A stretch of DNA of 51,685 nucleotides from Lentisphaerae bacterium RIFOXYA12_64_32 (GCA_001803235.1 MHBL01000266.1:1-51685); one strand, 5' to 3'. Positions 31,791-41,071 are shown, counted from the stretch's first letter. Notes: generated by a model from the letters alone, not told the origin. Made by a program: numbers and translations.

Positions 31791-31943
31791 CCCAACGTGT
31801 TTGCCGCCACATCGCTTCCTGCCGCCGCTATCTGCCTGACACCTTTGCTCTGTTACTCGCTGCCCCAGGCACGCCCGCCGCTGGTGGTTCTACCCCGAGC
31901 CCCTGCCAGAGTGAACGCGTCCCCTCTGGACACCCCATTGGCG

Positions 31944-32046
31944 GTCTCCGGGCTGGCCGCTGGGATTGCCGGCGGCCAGCCCGGAGACTGCCCACGGGAT
32001 TCCAAAGGGACGAGTCCCTTTGGCGGGGTTTGGGGCAGCGCCCCAA
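31944..32046. repeat. Three successive perfect hairpins
   Basis: Stem 1 is 17 bp (31944-31960 with 31972-31988). Stem 2 is CCAAAGGGAC-GA-GTCCCTTTGG at 32002-32023. Stem 3 is TTGGGGC-AGC-GCCCCAA at 32030-32046. They lie 7-110 nt downstream of the DUF58 stop. They could cap that transcript or be repeat DNA; no T-run is present. Confidence 0.65.
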
Positions 32047-32053
32047 CGCCCCG

Positions 32054-33391
32054 TCACACCACCGTACACCTGCCGGCGCGGATGTCGTCGGCGCGCAGCA
32101 CGGTGATCGTGGCGGGCAGGTCGGCGGGCGGCGCGCCGCCCGCATCAAGCACCAGCACCGCCTTGACGCTCACGCCAGCGGCGGCCACTTCGTCCATCAG
32201 GCGGCGGCGTGTTTCGTTCCAGGTCAGCAGCACGAACAGCGCACTGCTGATCTTGGCGATTTCTTCGATCAGGTCGGCGGAGAACTCGGCGAACGGCTCG
32301 CCCCGGTGCGGCTGCAGTTCCGCGAGAATCTCCAGGATGCTCTCGAAGTAGGACGTCGTCCGGTCGCCGCCGGTGAACCGGTACACTTCCGGGCCGGCGG
32401 CAAAGAGGTCGACGACATAATCACGACCGCTGAGGTTTTCGCCAATGGCCGCGGCCAGCGACAGCGCCGCCTCGAATACGCGGTCCTCCGGTGGTGCCCA
32501 GTGCAGGTGAAACATGGAAGGCACAGGCCGGTACGTGTCGATGATCAGGGCGGTGCGGCAGAGGTACTCCTCGCGGAACTCCTTGACCACCGGCGCGCCG
32601 ACGCGGGCCCAGGAGCGCCAGTGCAGGCGGCGCGGGTCGTCGCCGTCGCGGAACTCGCGGCAGCCGAGAAACTCCATGGACTCGCCCGCGTGCGAACTGA
32701 GCGCCGCACCACCCGGTTGGTAGCGCAGCCCTGCACGCAGGTCGAGCTGTTCGAGCGGTGTGAAGGCCGGGTAAACGACCAACGACTGGCGGCCTGGTGC
32801 GGTGCTGCCCCAGCGCCAGAGTTGGAACGGAAACGCGGAGTCCGCGCGCACGGCGGACAGGTTGTAGCGCCCGCGACGGCTGGCCACGAACTTGGCGGAC
32901 AGGTGCGCCCTCTGCCCCGGCTGCAGGCACGACACGAAGGCGCGGCCGCGCGTCAGCCGAACGTGGGTCGGGTACGGCAGCGTGTCGATGTCGACATCCC
33001 AGGCCGGCCGCCGCGACAGGTTGGTCACGGCGTAATCGACGGTGCTCTCGGCCCCGGCCCCGACGGCAGCGGGCAGGACGCGGGCCACGTTCACACGCGG
33101 CCGGACCAGGAATCCGGCCAGGATGTTGAAAACAAACAGTGTCAGCACGGCAAAGGCCAGCAGGTGAATGGGCATGGCCGCCAGGCCGAACATGGCGTAC
33201 AGAACCAGCAGGCCGGAAGTGATGAAAAGCACGTGCCCGGCGAGCGTGAAGTGGGAGGCAATCAGCGCGTAGCCCCACAGCATGGCCGTAAGCGTCGGCG
33301 ACTGGTAGCCGTTGCGCCGCACCGGCTGAATCCAGATCGACGCCGGCCCGGCGTAAAACAACCGCTGCCAGTATTGGAGTCTCTTCCGCAT
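32054..33391 (-). CDS. DUF58 domain protein
   Basis: A 445-residue membrane-associated protein of the MoxR-linked DUF58 family. Two membrane helices lie in the first 100 residues. A CARDB/Ig-like beta region (VDYAVTNLSRRPAWDVDID) follows, and then the DUF58 core FLGCREFRDGDDPRRLHWRS with WARVGAPVVKEF. A von Willebrand A-like C-terminal half includes TALIIDTYRPVP, which could hold a MIDAS-type site. The ATG at 33391 has AAGG upstream. It sits directly downstream of moxR and upstream of the transglutaminase gene, the standard order for this cluster. The cluster is thought to act in assembly or folding of envelope complexes. Confidence 0.9.
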   Translation of the reverse strand: MRKRLQYWQRLFYAGPASIWIQPVRRNGYQSPTLTAMLWGYALIASHFTLAGHVLFITSGLLVLYAMFGLAAMPIHLLAFAVLTLFVFNILAGFLVRPRVNVARVLPAAVGAGAESTVDYAVTNLSRRPAWDVDIDTLPYPTHVRLTRGRAFVSCLQPGQRAHLSAKFVASRRGRYNLSAVRADSAFPFQLWRWGSTAPGRQSLVVYPAFTPLEQLDLRAGLRYQPGGAALSSHAGESMEFLGCREFRDGDDPRRLHWRSWARVGAPVVKEFREEYLCRTALIIDTYRPVPSMFHLHWAPPEDRVFEAALSLAAAIGENLSGRDYVVDLFAAGPEVYRFTGGDRTTSYFESILEILAELQPHRGEPFAEFSADLIEEIAKISSALFVLLTWNETRRRLMDEVAAAGVSVKAVLVLDAGGAPPADLPATITVLRADDIRAGRCTVV

Positions 33392-33418
33392 CGCTGCCTT
33401 GCTCGGGACCCGGACAGA

Positions 33419-33512
33419 GGTTTCAGGTTTCGGGTGTCAGGTTTCAGGGAAGACGGGGACTGGAAATGAGCATTGGAGTTCGCCCTCCCTTCCTGAAACC
33501 TGATCACTGAAA
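33419..33512. repeat. Inverted pair of heptamer arrays between moxR and DUF58
   Basis: GGTTTCA, GGTTTCG, GGTGTCA and GGTTTCA at 33419-33446 are mirrored by CCTGAAA, CCTGATC and ACTGAAA at 33492-33512, enclosing 45 nt. The pair interrupts what is otherwise a compact operon. Confidence 0.85.
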
Positions 33513-33529
33513 CCTGCTTTCGCTCCGCC

Positions 33530-34456
33530 TCACACTGGCGCCTTGACCGTGTCCAGTATCTCGGCGATCGCAGCGCGTTTCTTCACGCCCGCGTAGCCGG
33601 CCTTGGTGTTCAGCACCACCCGGTGTGCCAGCACGGACGGCGTCAGTTCCTTCACGTCGTCGGGAATCACAAAGGCGCGGCCGCGCACGAACGCCAGCGC
33701 CTGGCAGGTCCGGTACAGGATCAGTGCCGCGCGCGGGCTGGCGCCGAGCCGCAGCCGCGGGTCCTGACGCGTCGCACGCACCACCTCGATCATGTAGCGC
33801 ACCACGGTCGGCTCGACATCGATCTCGCGCACTTGGCGCAGCAGTTCGATGACGTCGGCCGGCGTGGCGACCGGCTTGAGGTCATCGATGGGGTGCGAGG
33901 AGCGCTGGTCGAGCACGATACGGATCTCCTCCTCCTCGTCGGGATAGCCCATCTCGATGAGCATGGCGAACCGGTCGAGTTGCGCTTCGGGCAGCGGATA
34001 GGTGCCGTGGTACTCGACCGGGTTCTGCGTTGCGATCACCAGGAACGGTTCGGGCAGCGGATTGCGGCGACCCTCAATGGTGGCCTGACGCTCGTTCATC
34101 GCTTCGAGTAGCGCCGACTGCGTGCGCGGCGAAGCGCGGTTGATCTCGTCGGCCAGCAGCACGTTGCAGAACACCGGGCCGGGGCGGAACGAGAACTCAC
34201 CTGTCTTCGGGCTGTAGACCATGCCGCCGACAATGTCGGTGGGCAGCAGGTCCGGCGTGAACTGGATACGCCGGAACTCCCCGGACATCGAAGCGGCAAG
34301 CGCCTTGGCCAAGGTCGTCTTGCCGACGCCGGGCACGTCCTCGAGCAGGATGTGCCCATTGCTGCACAGCGCGACCAAGACCAGTTCGATGACCGATTCC
34401 TTGCCACGGATCACATGCTGCAGGTTCCGGCTGATCGCCGTCGTAGTATCGTTCAC
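33530..34456 (-). CDS. MoxR-family AAA+ ATPase
   Basis: A 308-residue cytoplasmic AAA+ ATPase. Walker A is EDVPGVGKTTLAKALA, Walker B is VLLADEINRA, followed by the MoxR-specific SPRTQSALLEAMNERQ, sensor-1 FLVIATQNPVEYHGTYPLPE, and the sensor-2 region LRLGASPRAALIL. Family members act as chaperones that activate or assemble metal-containing or surface complexes together with DUF58/VWA partners. The start is GTG at 34456, overlapping the DUF4416 stop by 4 nt (GTGA), with AAGGAG 6 nt upstream. Expression is thus coupled to DUF4416. Confidence 0.95.
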   Translation of the reverse strand: MNDTTTAISRNLQHVIRGKESVIELVLVALCSNGHILLEDVPGVGKTTLAKALAASMSGEFRRIQFTPDLLPTDIVGGMVYSPKTGEFSFRPGPVFCNVLLADEINRASPRTQSALLEAMNERQATIEGRRNPLPEPFLVIATQNPVEYHGTYPLPEAQLDRFAMLIEMGYPDEEEEIRIVLDQRSSHPIDDLKPVATPADVIELLRQVREIDVEPTVVRYMIEVVRATRQDPRLRLGASPRAALILYRTCQALAFVRGRAFVIPDDVKELTPSVLAHRVVLNTKAGYAGVKKRAAIAEILDTVKAPV

Positions 34457-35007
34457 TCCAACTCCTTTCCGTGGGCTCGATCGGGCACCCTAACCTGTGC
34501 CTTGTAGCGCCTGCGGAGTTCGCGGAAAAACCCGTCGTACGCACCGGTCCGCAAGTCCTGAAACGTCCACGCGAACGGTTCGAACCGGCCGCTCGCATAA
34601 TGTAGGGTCATGTCGGCCCAGATGCCTTGCCCGACGTAGATTTTGAACGGGCCTTCCTTGGTCGAGGCCAGCACGACGCGGTGATAGTCGAGGTAGCCGA
34701 CGTCAATGTTGACCCGCCGTTGGCCGGCAGTTGCGGAGTCCGCCTCGATCCGGTTGGCCGTCAGCTTCAGCGTCGGTAGCGCGTCCGGGTTGACCAGGGT
34801 CTCGAACGCGACGAACTGCCGCTGCAGGCCAGCGCCCATTTCCGCCACGTAGTAGTCCGTGACCGTGAACGGGACCGGCTCACCGCGCACGTCGCATTCG
34901 CCCCACGCCGCTTCCATGACCGCCAGCGCGGAGGCGAAACACACGCGATCCGACCACAGCATGCCGGCAAAGACCTTGACCGGCAACGGTTCAACGAGCG
35001 TCAGCAT
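34453..35007 (-). CDS. DUF4416 family protein
   Basis: A 184-residue protein of the DUF4416 family, whose function is unknown. Family stretches visible are PVKVFAGMLWSD, VTDYYVAEMGAGLQRQFVAF, TLKLTANRIEAD, RRVNIDVGYLDYHRVVLAST and KIYVGQGIWADMTLHY. There is no signal peptide. The ATG at 35007 has AGGTGG close upstream; a GTG at 35016 is an alternative. It overlaps moxR by 4 nt. Why DUF4416 should head a moxR cluster is not known; the coupling suggests only coordinated expression. Confidence 0.88.
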   Translation of the reverse strand: MLTLVEPLPVKVFAGMLWSDRVCFASALAVMEAAWGECDVRGEPVPFTVTDYYVAEMGAGLQRQFVAFETLVNPDALPTLKLTANRIEADSATAGQRRVNIDVGYLDYHRVVLASTKEGPFKIYVGQGIWADMTLHYASGRFEPFAWTFQDLRTGAYDGFFRELRRRYKAQVRVPDRAHGKELE

Positions 35008-35223
35008 GAAACCCACCTCACTCCCGGCGTGTGCTTAACCGGTGTTTCCTGACCGCCGGACGCCAGCGCAGGAAATCTACGCGTCAGGCCGCACTCCGTC
35101 CAACCGGCCACGCAGCTACGCCACCTTCTGACACACGAGAGGAAAGGCAATGCGACCGCGGCGCCCGGCCTCACTCCGCTTGCACAGGTCGAAAAGGGAG
35201 AAGCGTCCCCGCCCCCCTTCCCA

Positions 35224-35280
35224 ATCGTCGCCCCACGGCCGCAAGGACCGTGGAGGCGCGTACAGAAGCGAGTAACATCC
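35224..35280. repeat. Partial copy of the GTTACTC/GAGTAAC element
   Basis: Positions 35224-35253 are identical over 30 nt to 5947-5976 (ATCGTCGCCCCACGGCCGCA and on). After further similarity the copy ends in GCGAGTAACAT, the terminus also seen at 50047. The left half of the element is missing. Confidence 0.75.
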
Positions 35281-35297
35281 GCAGATGACCCGCCGGT

Positions 35298-35605
35298 TCA
35301 CGCCTCGGCCTTTTCCTCAACGAGGTCGGGGATCGAGTCGAGGAACTCGAGGGTCGAGGGATTCCGCTCGATACCGAGTTCTTGGCAGGCCGGCAGGTCG
35401 AAGAGCGACACATCGGCAATCCACCGGCCCTTGCCGAGCATCCGGGCCATCGTGTCGCTGAGGCCAACCAGCGCCGGCAGCATCCGGGTCAGGCCCGTGT
35501 CGTCCGAGACTTCCGCCTCGTCGAAGTCGTGATGGTGTGCGATCGCACTCTGGACTTCCGCATCGAGGTTCCAGTGCCGGCCCAGGTACTCGCCCACTTC
35601 TTCAC
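35298..35605 (-). pseudogene. C-terminal fragment of an HDOD/HD signalling protein
   Basis: EEVGEYLGRHWNLDAEVQSA followed by IAHHHDFDEAEVSDDTGLTR is the end of an HDOD-type domain. It continues through LPALVGLSDTMARMLGKGRW to a natural stop at 35298. Everything upstream is lost: the similarity begins at the stop codon of the adjacent HEAT-like gene (35602). This is a 5'-deleted remnant, not an independent gene. The in-frame extension to 35699 is only the antiparallel frame of the neighbour and is Arg-rich. Confidence 0.7.
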
Positions 35606-37413
35606 GGCGCGTCCGGCGCCTCGGGCGGTGCGGGAACGGCGAACTGCGCCTTGGCCTTGGCGCGCGTCTTCTTCGGTTTGCCGAAAAAGCCTTTCTCAAT
35701 CAGCCAGTTGCCGCACGTTGGCCAGTCGTTGTCCAAGTCGACCTTCTCCATCGACGGCAACGGGAACTCGGCCCCAAGCTGTTCCTTGAGCGCGATCAGC
35801 AGCGCACGGCGACTGTCGTCATCGACCTTGTCCGGCTCGCGCATCTGGTCGCACAGAAAACGCACCGCTTCGTCCTTGTCCAGGCCGCCCGTCTTCAGGG
35901 CCCAGCGCCAGGTGGCGTTCCAGTCCTGCGGCAGCACGGGTTGCGGACTGCGCACCGGGAACGCAGCACCGACCACGCGCTGCAGTTCGCCGACCAGTTG
36001 CTGCTGCAGCTCCGGGGTGCGGACACAGAACACTTGTGAACGCAGGAACCGCACCAGCTCATCGCCCTTGAGATAACCCTTGCTCGCCAGCCACAGGCCG
36101 GCCGCTTGCCAGCCCGCGTCGACATCCGTGGTCCGGTCATAGGCGGGGAACGGGTCGCCGCGCAAGGTCTCCGTGAGCCGGGCCATGGCGGACTTCTTCA
36201 GGTTCGGGTGCAACCCGCGCTGGCTGAACAGCGGTTTCACGGTCGCAATAGCGCTCTGCGCACTGCCGGGCGCCCAGGCCTGCAGCGCGAACGCCGCCAC
36301 CTTCGGATCGCCCAGGCGCAGCGCGCCGGCGGCGACCTCGTCTGAGACTGTCGCTTTGACACTGATGAGGTGCTGGAACACATACTCCAGGCAGCCGGGA
36401 CCGTGCCGGCGACTCTCGCGACCGTGCGTCTTCTCCCAAGGCAATTCCTTGTCAGTGACGATCTCCAGCGCGAGTTGGCGCAGCGCGTCGGTGACCTTCT
36501 GGCTGCGAAAGCCCTGGCTGTGCCAGGTGAGGAACGACAGGTCGCCGAAGTCGATCGGGTCCCGGATGCGGCGCAGGATGTACTCCTCGGCGCGCGGCGA
36601 GCCGCTGTTGCAGAGCGTGACAATAGCCCAGATCCGGCTCTCGCGCACCGCGCCGTCCGCGGCCGGCTTCTCGGCCATGGCGATGAGCGGGTCGACGGCC
36701 GCGTCGCCGAGCGCCGCCAGTTGCGTGGATACGCCAATACCGCCGTACGCGCCCTCGCCCATCTTCTTCAGCCAGGCCTGCATCTTGGTCTGCTTCTCGG
36801 TGTCCGACATGCGTGCCGCGCTCTTGGGCTGCAGCAGAATGCGCCACACGCTCGAGGCGAGCGTGAAGTCGGGACGCTTGCCCGGCACCACCGAGATCAG
36901 GATCGCCTTCATGGTGAAGATTTGCGGCCCGAGTTGCCCGGCACGCGCCATGCGCTGGTCCGGCTCGAACTTGGGCAAACCGTCCTCGAACGCCTCGACC
37001 TTGGCGACTTCCAGGCTGTCGAACGGCACCTTGAGAAGCTCGGTCTCGGCCTGCGGCGGGACCTTGCCGGCCGTGACGATGCCCCCGTCCTTCTCGAGCA
37101 GGTTGCGCGAGAACAAGCTGGTTGCGCCGTCCTTGTCCGCGACCACGATGTACAGCGCGTAACGCCGCTCTGCGGCGTTCCCACCGTCGGGCATCAGTGT
37201 CGAGCGCGGGTTGGTATTCTTCAGCACGACCGTGATCGGCTCCGGCGTCTCCTGCTCGAACTCAACGTTGTCAGTGAACACCTTCAGGTAGAACCCGATG
37301 AACTCCTTGCCGTACTGCGGCTCGGACCGCTCCACCTTGTCGTCGTAGTTGATCCAACCGCCGCAGAGCAGCGCGCCGATCAGGAGGAAAACCCATGCGT
37401 GTCGTGATGTCAT
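35602..37413 (-). CDS. Secreted HEAT-like repeat protein, function unknown
   Basis: A 603-residue protein with an N-terminal signal or anchor (HAWVFLLIGALLCGGWINYD). Residues 35-190 form a predicted beta domain (ITVVLKNTNPRSTLMPDG). From about 205 onward the sequence is helical with HEAT-like periodicity: STQLAALGDAAVDPLIAMA, AAGALRLGDPKVAAFALQAW and similar. The C-terminus has three related segments around DWNATWRWALKTGGL and DNDWPTCGNWLIEKGFF, then a Lys/Ala/Pro-rich tail. I recognise no enzymatic motif; protein binding in the envelope is the best guess. The ATG at 37411-37413 has GAGGGT upstream. Its stop abuts the HDOD remnant, suggesting a deletion junction there. Confidence 0.7.
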   Translation of the reverse strand: MTSRHAWVFLLIGALLCGGWINYDDKVERSEPQYGKEFIGFYLKVFTDNVEFEQETPEPITVVLKNTNPRSTLMPDGGNAAERRYALYIVVADKDGATSLFSRNLLEKDGGIVTAGKVPPQAETELLKVPFDSLEVAKVEAFEDGLPKFEPDQRMARAGQLGPQIFTMKAILISVVPGKRPDFTLASSVWRILLQPKSAARMSDTEKQTKMQAWLKKMGEGAYGGIGVSTQLAALGDAAVDPLIAMAEKPAADGAVRESRIWAIVTLCNSGSPRAEEYILRRIRDPIDFGDLSFLTWHSQGFRSQKVTDALRQLALEIVTDKELPWEKTHGRESRRHGPGCLEYVFQHLISVKATVSDEVAAGALRLGDPKVAAFALQAWAPGSAQSAIATVKPLFSQRGLHPNLKKSAMARLTETLRGDPFPAYDRTTDVDAGWQAAGLWLASKGYLKGDELVRFLRSQVFCVRTPELQQQLVGELQRVVGAAFPVRSPQPVLPQDWNATWRWALKTGGLDKDEAVRFLCDQMREPDKVDDDSRRALLIALKEQLGAEFPLPSMEKVDLDNDWPTCGNWLIEKGFFGKPKKTRAKAKAQFAVPAPPEAPDAP

Positions 37414-37524
37414 GTCTGCACCCTCGGAGAAGGAAGGTGAACGCCGCGCGGACGCCGTACCCGCGCGTCACCTGTAAGTTACCATGACACGCCGGGATTG
37501 TCGAAGAGCCGTAGATGCGAAGGG

Positions 37525-37780
37525 GTAATGCGTCTGTCGCGGGTGGAACGACGGTGTGCTGGCCCATGCCTGAGACCCCCGTGGCCTCGTGCCACGGGTG
37601 AATCGGGTTCGCCCGCCAAACGTAGGCGCCCCCCTCTCTTCCCTTTCCCCCGTCCGCCGGCGGCGGACGGGGGAAAGGGAAGAGAGGGGAAACGGTGCAG
37701 CGTAGTAACCAAAGATGAACCCGTTCACCTGCCACACAAGGTGGCAGGGGTCTATGCTCCACCCTTTGCTGACGCACCCC
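37525..37780. mobile_element. Decayed MITE copy with a 28-bp perfect palindrome inside
   Basis: The left end GTAATGCGTCTGTCGCGGGT (37525-) differs by one base from the MITE at 13802. The right end at 37760-37780 matches 14 of 21 positions. GCGAAGGG (37517-37524) and GCGAAGCC (37782-37789) may be a decayed 8-bp target duplication. At 37631-37658 and 37662-37689 two 28-nt arms are perfectly complementary, with only GGC between. It lies in the 526-bp spacer upstream of the PQQ-propeller gene. Confidence 0.6.
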
Positions 37781-37939
37781 CGCGAAGCCGCAACGCCGTG
37801 CTTGCATCCGCCGCGCCGTGGGCCTATTTTCCTTGCAGTGCGTGTCGCGCGGAAGACACGACGTTGACCGGGGCGTGTGGGCCTTGGTCAACGGCCAACG
37901 GTGGCAACCTGGATTGCGGGAGCGACAGGAAGGGGACCG

Positions 37940-40900
37940 ATGATGACATCCGGAACAAGACACTGGCTGCGGGCTGTCATATCCGTCGCCGGGGCGGCAG
38001 CGTTGGCATTCTCCGGCGCCGCTTCAGGCGCCCCGGATGCCGCCGCGCAGGCGCGCGAGATTCTGGGCGCGACCGGCGTCAAGGGCGGGCTGGTCGTGCA
38101 CCTCGGTTGCGGCGGTGGCGTGCTGACCGCGGCCCTGCAGGCCGGCGACCGCTATGTCGTGCAGGGACTGGACCGCGACCCGGCGAAGGTTGCCGCGGCG
38201 CGGCAGTACATTCGCTCCAAGGGGCTCTACGGGCCGGTGTCGGTGGATCGCCTCGGGAGCGACCGTCTGCCGTATGCCGATAATCTCGTGAATCTGGTCG
38301 TGGCCGAGAACCTGTCGGGTGTCGGCATGCCCGAGGTTCTGCGCGTGCTGGCGCCGGACGGCGTGGCCTACGCCAAGAACGGCAACGATTGGACGAAGAC
38401 GGTCAAACCGCGCCCGGACGGCGCGGATGAATGGACGCATTTCCTGCACGACGCCAGCGGCAATCCAGTGGCCAACGACCAGCTCGTCGGACCGCCGCGC
38501 CGCCTGCAGTGGCGCGAGGGACCAACCTACGTGGTGAGCCACGAGCACACCCCCGGCATTGCCGCGCTGGTCTCGAGTGGCGGCCGCATCTTCTACGTGG
38601 CGGACGAGGCGTCCATCTCCTCAATTCTTGAGCCCGCGGACTGGTACGTGGTGGCGCGCGACGCCTACAACGGCGTGCGGTTGTGGCAGCGCCCCGTCAG
38701 TGCCTGGTGGCCTCGGGTCTGCATCTGGACCGCGGGGCCGCGCCAGCTCCAGCGCCGGCTCGTGGCCGTCAACGACCGTGTGTATGCCACACTCGGCTAC
38801 TACGACCCGGTCAGCGCCCTCGATGCGGCGACGGGCGAGACCGTGCGGATCTACGAGGAGACGCGCGGCGCCGAGGAGATCCTCTGGCACAAGGGCGTTC
38901 TGCTGGTCGTGACGCGGAACGTTACCGAGCAACGCACCGCGGAGATCGAGAAATGGTCGAAGCTCGGCCAGGAGAAGGACTCGCCATTGCGCGTTCGGGA
39001 GACCATGGACCCGATGCTGAAACAGCTCCGGGAGATCGAGAACAAGACGCCCATCTCGATCCTGGCCCTCGACGCGGACACCGGCCAGGTGCTCTGGAAG
39101 AAAGAAAAGACGGAGTCCAACGGCCTGGCGCCGTTGACGCTGTGCGCCGTGGGCGAGCGGGTCTTCTGTCAGAAGGGCGGCGACATCCGGTGCTTCGACC
39201 TGAAGACGGGTGTGCAGGCCTGGTCCGTGCCGGCGCCCGGCACGCGCCTGCGCACGGCGTGCGATCAGGCCATCGTCTGTGCCGGCGCCAAGGCCGTGAC
39301 CGCGCTCGCCCCTGCGACCGGCGCTACACTCTGGACCCAGCAACCGCTGCTGTGCGACATCAAGGACGCGTTCGTCATCGGCGACTCACTGTGGCTGGGC
39401 GGGTTCAAGCCGTTCGATACGGGCAAAGGCAAGCATACCGGGCCGGTGTGGGGCCCGTACTTCGCGACGCAGCACGACTTGGCTACGGGCGCGCTGCGCC
39501 AACAGATCGACCCGGAGAATCCCGGCCACCACCACCGCTGCTATCAGAACAAGGCGACCAGCCGTTACCTCCTCGGCGGGCGGCGCGGCACGGAATTCAT
39601 CGACCTGCAGACCGGCGAGGTGTCCTGGAACAGTTGGGCGCGTGGCGTCTGCTCGTATGGCGTCATGCCCTGCAACGGACTGCTCTACGTTCCGCCGCAC
39701 GAGTGCGGCTGCTACTCGACAACGAAACTGGTCGGATTCAATGCGCTGGCCACCGCCGCCCCGCAGAGCGTCCGGCCCGACGCGGCGGAGGCGAACGTTG
39801 CCGCGGAACCGGAGACCGGTCCGGCCAGTGCCGCGGCGTCCGCCGCTGTGCCAACCGCGCCCGGTGCGCAGGACTGGCCGAGTTACCGCCACGACGCCGA
39901 GCGCAGCGGCGCCACGCCGGTCGCGATCCCCGCGGCGGTGACCCGCGCCTGGCAGCACGGGATCGGCGGCCGGATCACCGCACCCGTCGTGGCCGGCGAC
40001 AAGGTGCTCGTTGCTTCGGTCGAGGACCACCGCGTGGTGGCGCTCGATGCGGCGTCCGGCGCGGTAGTGTGGGAGTTCACCGCCGGCGCGCGCGTGGACT
40101 CGCCGCCCACGGTGCGGGGCGACCGGGCGCTGTTCGGGTGCCGCGACGGGTATGTCTACAGCGTCCGGCTCGCGGACGGTGCGCTCGCCTGGCGCCTGCG
40201 CGCCGCCAGGGAGGAGCGTCGTGTTGCCGTCGACAGCCAGATGGAGGCGGCATCGCCGCTGTTCGGCAGCGTCCTGCTCCGCGGCGATGCCGCCTACGTC
40301 ACCGCGGGGCGCTCCTCGTACCTCGACGGCGGCATCGACCTGTGCCGCATCAATCCTGACACCGGCCGGCTCCTGGCCCGAGCCCCGATCTACAGCCCGG
40401 ACCCTGAAACCGGCAAGGCGCCGCCGCAGTACAATTGCAACTCCATGCCCGGCGCGCGCGCCGACGTTCTCAGCGCCGACGCGCAGCACGTGTACCTCAG
40501 AGACCTGGTCTTTGACGCCGACGGCAAGAGCGTGACGGAAGGCGAGGCGCACCTGTTTGCCGTCACCGGATTCCTGGACGATGCATGGACGCACCGCTCC
40601 TACCTGATCTTCGGCAAGCAAAACTCACTGGCCACCGGGTGCAGCGGCCGCGCCAAAGACCTCATCTACGGCCGGTTCCTGGTCTTCGACGCGGCGCGGA
40701 TCTGCGGCTACGGACGCAAGGCAGTACACTGGTCCAACCAGCTCGAGGACGGCCCGTACCATCTTTTCGCCGTGAACCGCGCCGACGGCGCGCGGCAGTG
40801 GTCACAGTCCGTGCCGGTCAGTGTCCGCGCCATGGTGATGGCTGAAAACGTGCTGTTCGCGGCCGGAACGCCGGGGGACGAACTGGCGCCGCCCACGGGC

Positions 40901-41071
40901 ACCGAAGGAAAACGCGGCGGACTGCTCCTGGCTCTGTCCACCACGGACGGCACCGAACTGGCGCGCTGCGACCTGGACTCACCACCGGCGTTTGACGGCA
41001 TGGCCGCGGCGTACGGACGGCTCTACGTGACCACGACCGACGGCAAGGTCCTCTGCCTGGCGGGGAAGTAG
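37940..41071 (+). CDS. Secreted SAM-methyltransferase-like/PQQ-propeller fusion protein
   Basis: A 1043-residue protein with a signal peptide (LRAVISVAGAAALAFSGAAS). Residues 35-150 resemble a class I methyltransferase fold: GLVVHLGCGGGVLTAALQAG (motif I-like), VVQGLDRDPAKVAAARQYI, DNLVNLVVAENL and EVLRVLAPDGVAYAK. The rest is a beta-propeller of PQQ-like repeats with the recurring pattern ALDAATGET, ALDADTGQVLWKK, ALDAASGAVVWEF and similar, in two groups separated by an Ala/Pro/Thr-rich linker near residue 640. WPSYRHDAERSG marks the second group. Whether PQQ is bound cannot be said. The ATG at 37940 has AAGGGGA upstream. It stands alone on the plus strand next to the hydrogenase operon. Confidence 0.85.
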   Translation: MMTSGTRHWLRAVISVAGAAALAFSGAASGAPDAAAQAREILGATGVKGGLVVHLGCGGGVLTAALQAGDRYVVQGLDRDPAKVAAARQYIRSKGLYGPVSVDRLGSDRLPYADNLVNLVVAENLSGVGMPEVLRVLAPDGVAYAKNGNDWTKTVKPRPDGADEWTHFLHDASGNPVANDQLVGPPRRLQWREGPTYVVSHEHTPGIAALVSSGGRIFYVADEASISSILEPADWYVVARDAYNGVRLWQRPVSAWWPRVCIWTAGPRQLQRRLVAVNDRVYATLGYYDPVSALDAATGETVRIYEETRGAEEILWHKGVLLVVTRNVTEQRTAEIEKWSKLGQEKDSPLRVRETMDPMLKQLREIENKTPISILALDADTGQVLWKKEKTESNGLAPLTLCAVGERVFCQKGGDIRCFDLKTGVQAWSVPAPGTRLRTACDQAIVCAGAKAVTALAPATGATLWTQQPLLCDIKDAFVIGDSLWLGGFKPFDTGKGKHTGPVWGPYFATQHDLATGALRQQIDPENPGHHHRCYQNKATSRYLLGGRRGTEFIDLQTGEVSWNSWARGVCSYGVMPCNGLLYVPPHECGCYSTTKLVGFNALATAAPQSVRPDAAEANVAAEPETGPASAAASAAVPTAPGAQDWPSYRHDAERSGATPVAIPAAVTRAWQHGIGGRITAPVVAGDKVLVASVEDHRVVALDAASGAVVWEFTAGARVDSPPTVRGDRALFGCRDGYVYSVRLADGALAWRLRAAREERRVAVDSQMEAASPLFGSVLLRGDAAYVTAGRSSYLDGGIDLCRINPDTGRLLARAPIYSPDPETGKAPPQYNCNSMPGARADVLSADAQHVYLRDLVFDADGKSVTEGEAHLFAVTGFLDDAWTHRSYLIFGKQNSLATGCSGRAKDLIYGRFLVFDAARICGYGRKAVHWSNQLEDGPYHLFAVNRADGARQWSQSVPVSVRAMVMAENVLFAAGTPGDELAPPTGTEGKRGGLLLALSTTDGTELARCDLDSPPAFDGMAAAYGRLYVTTTDGKVLCLAGK

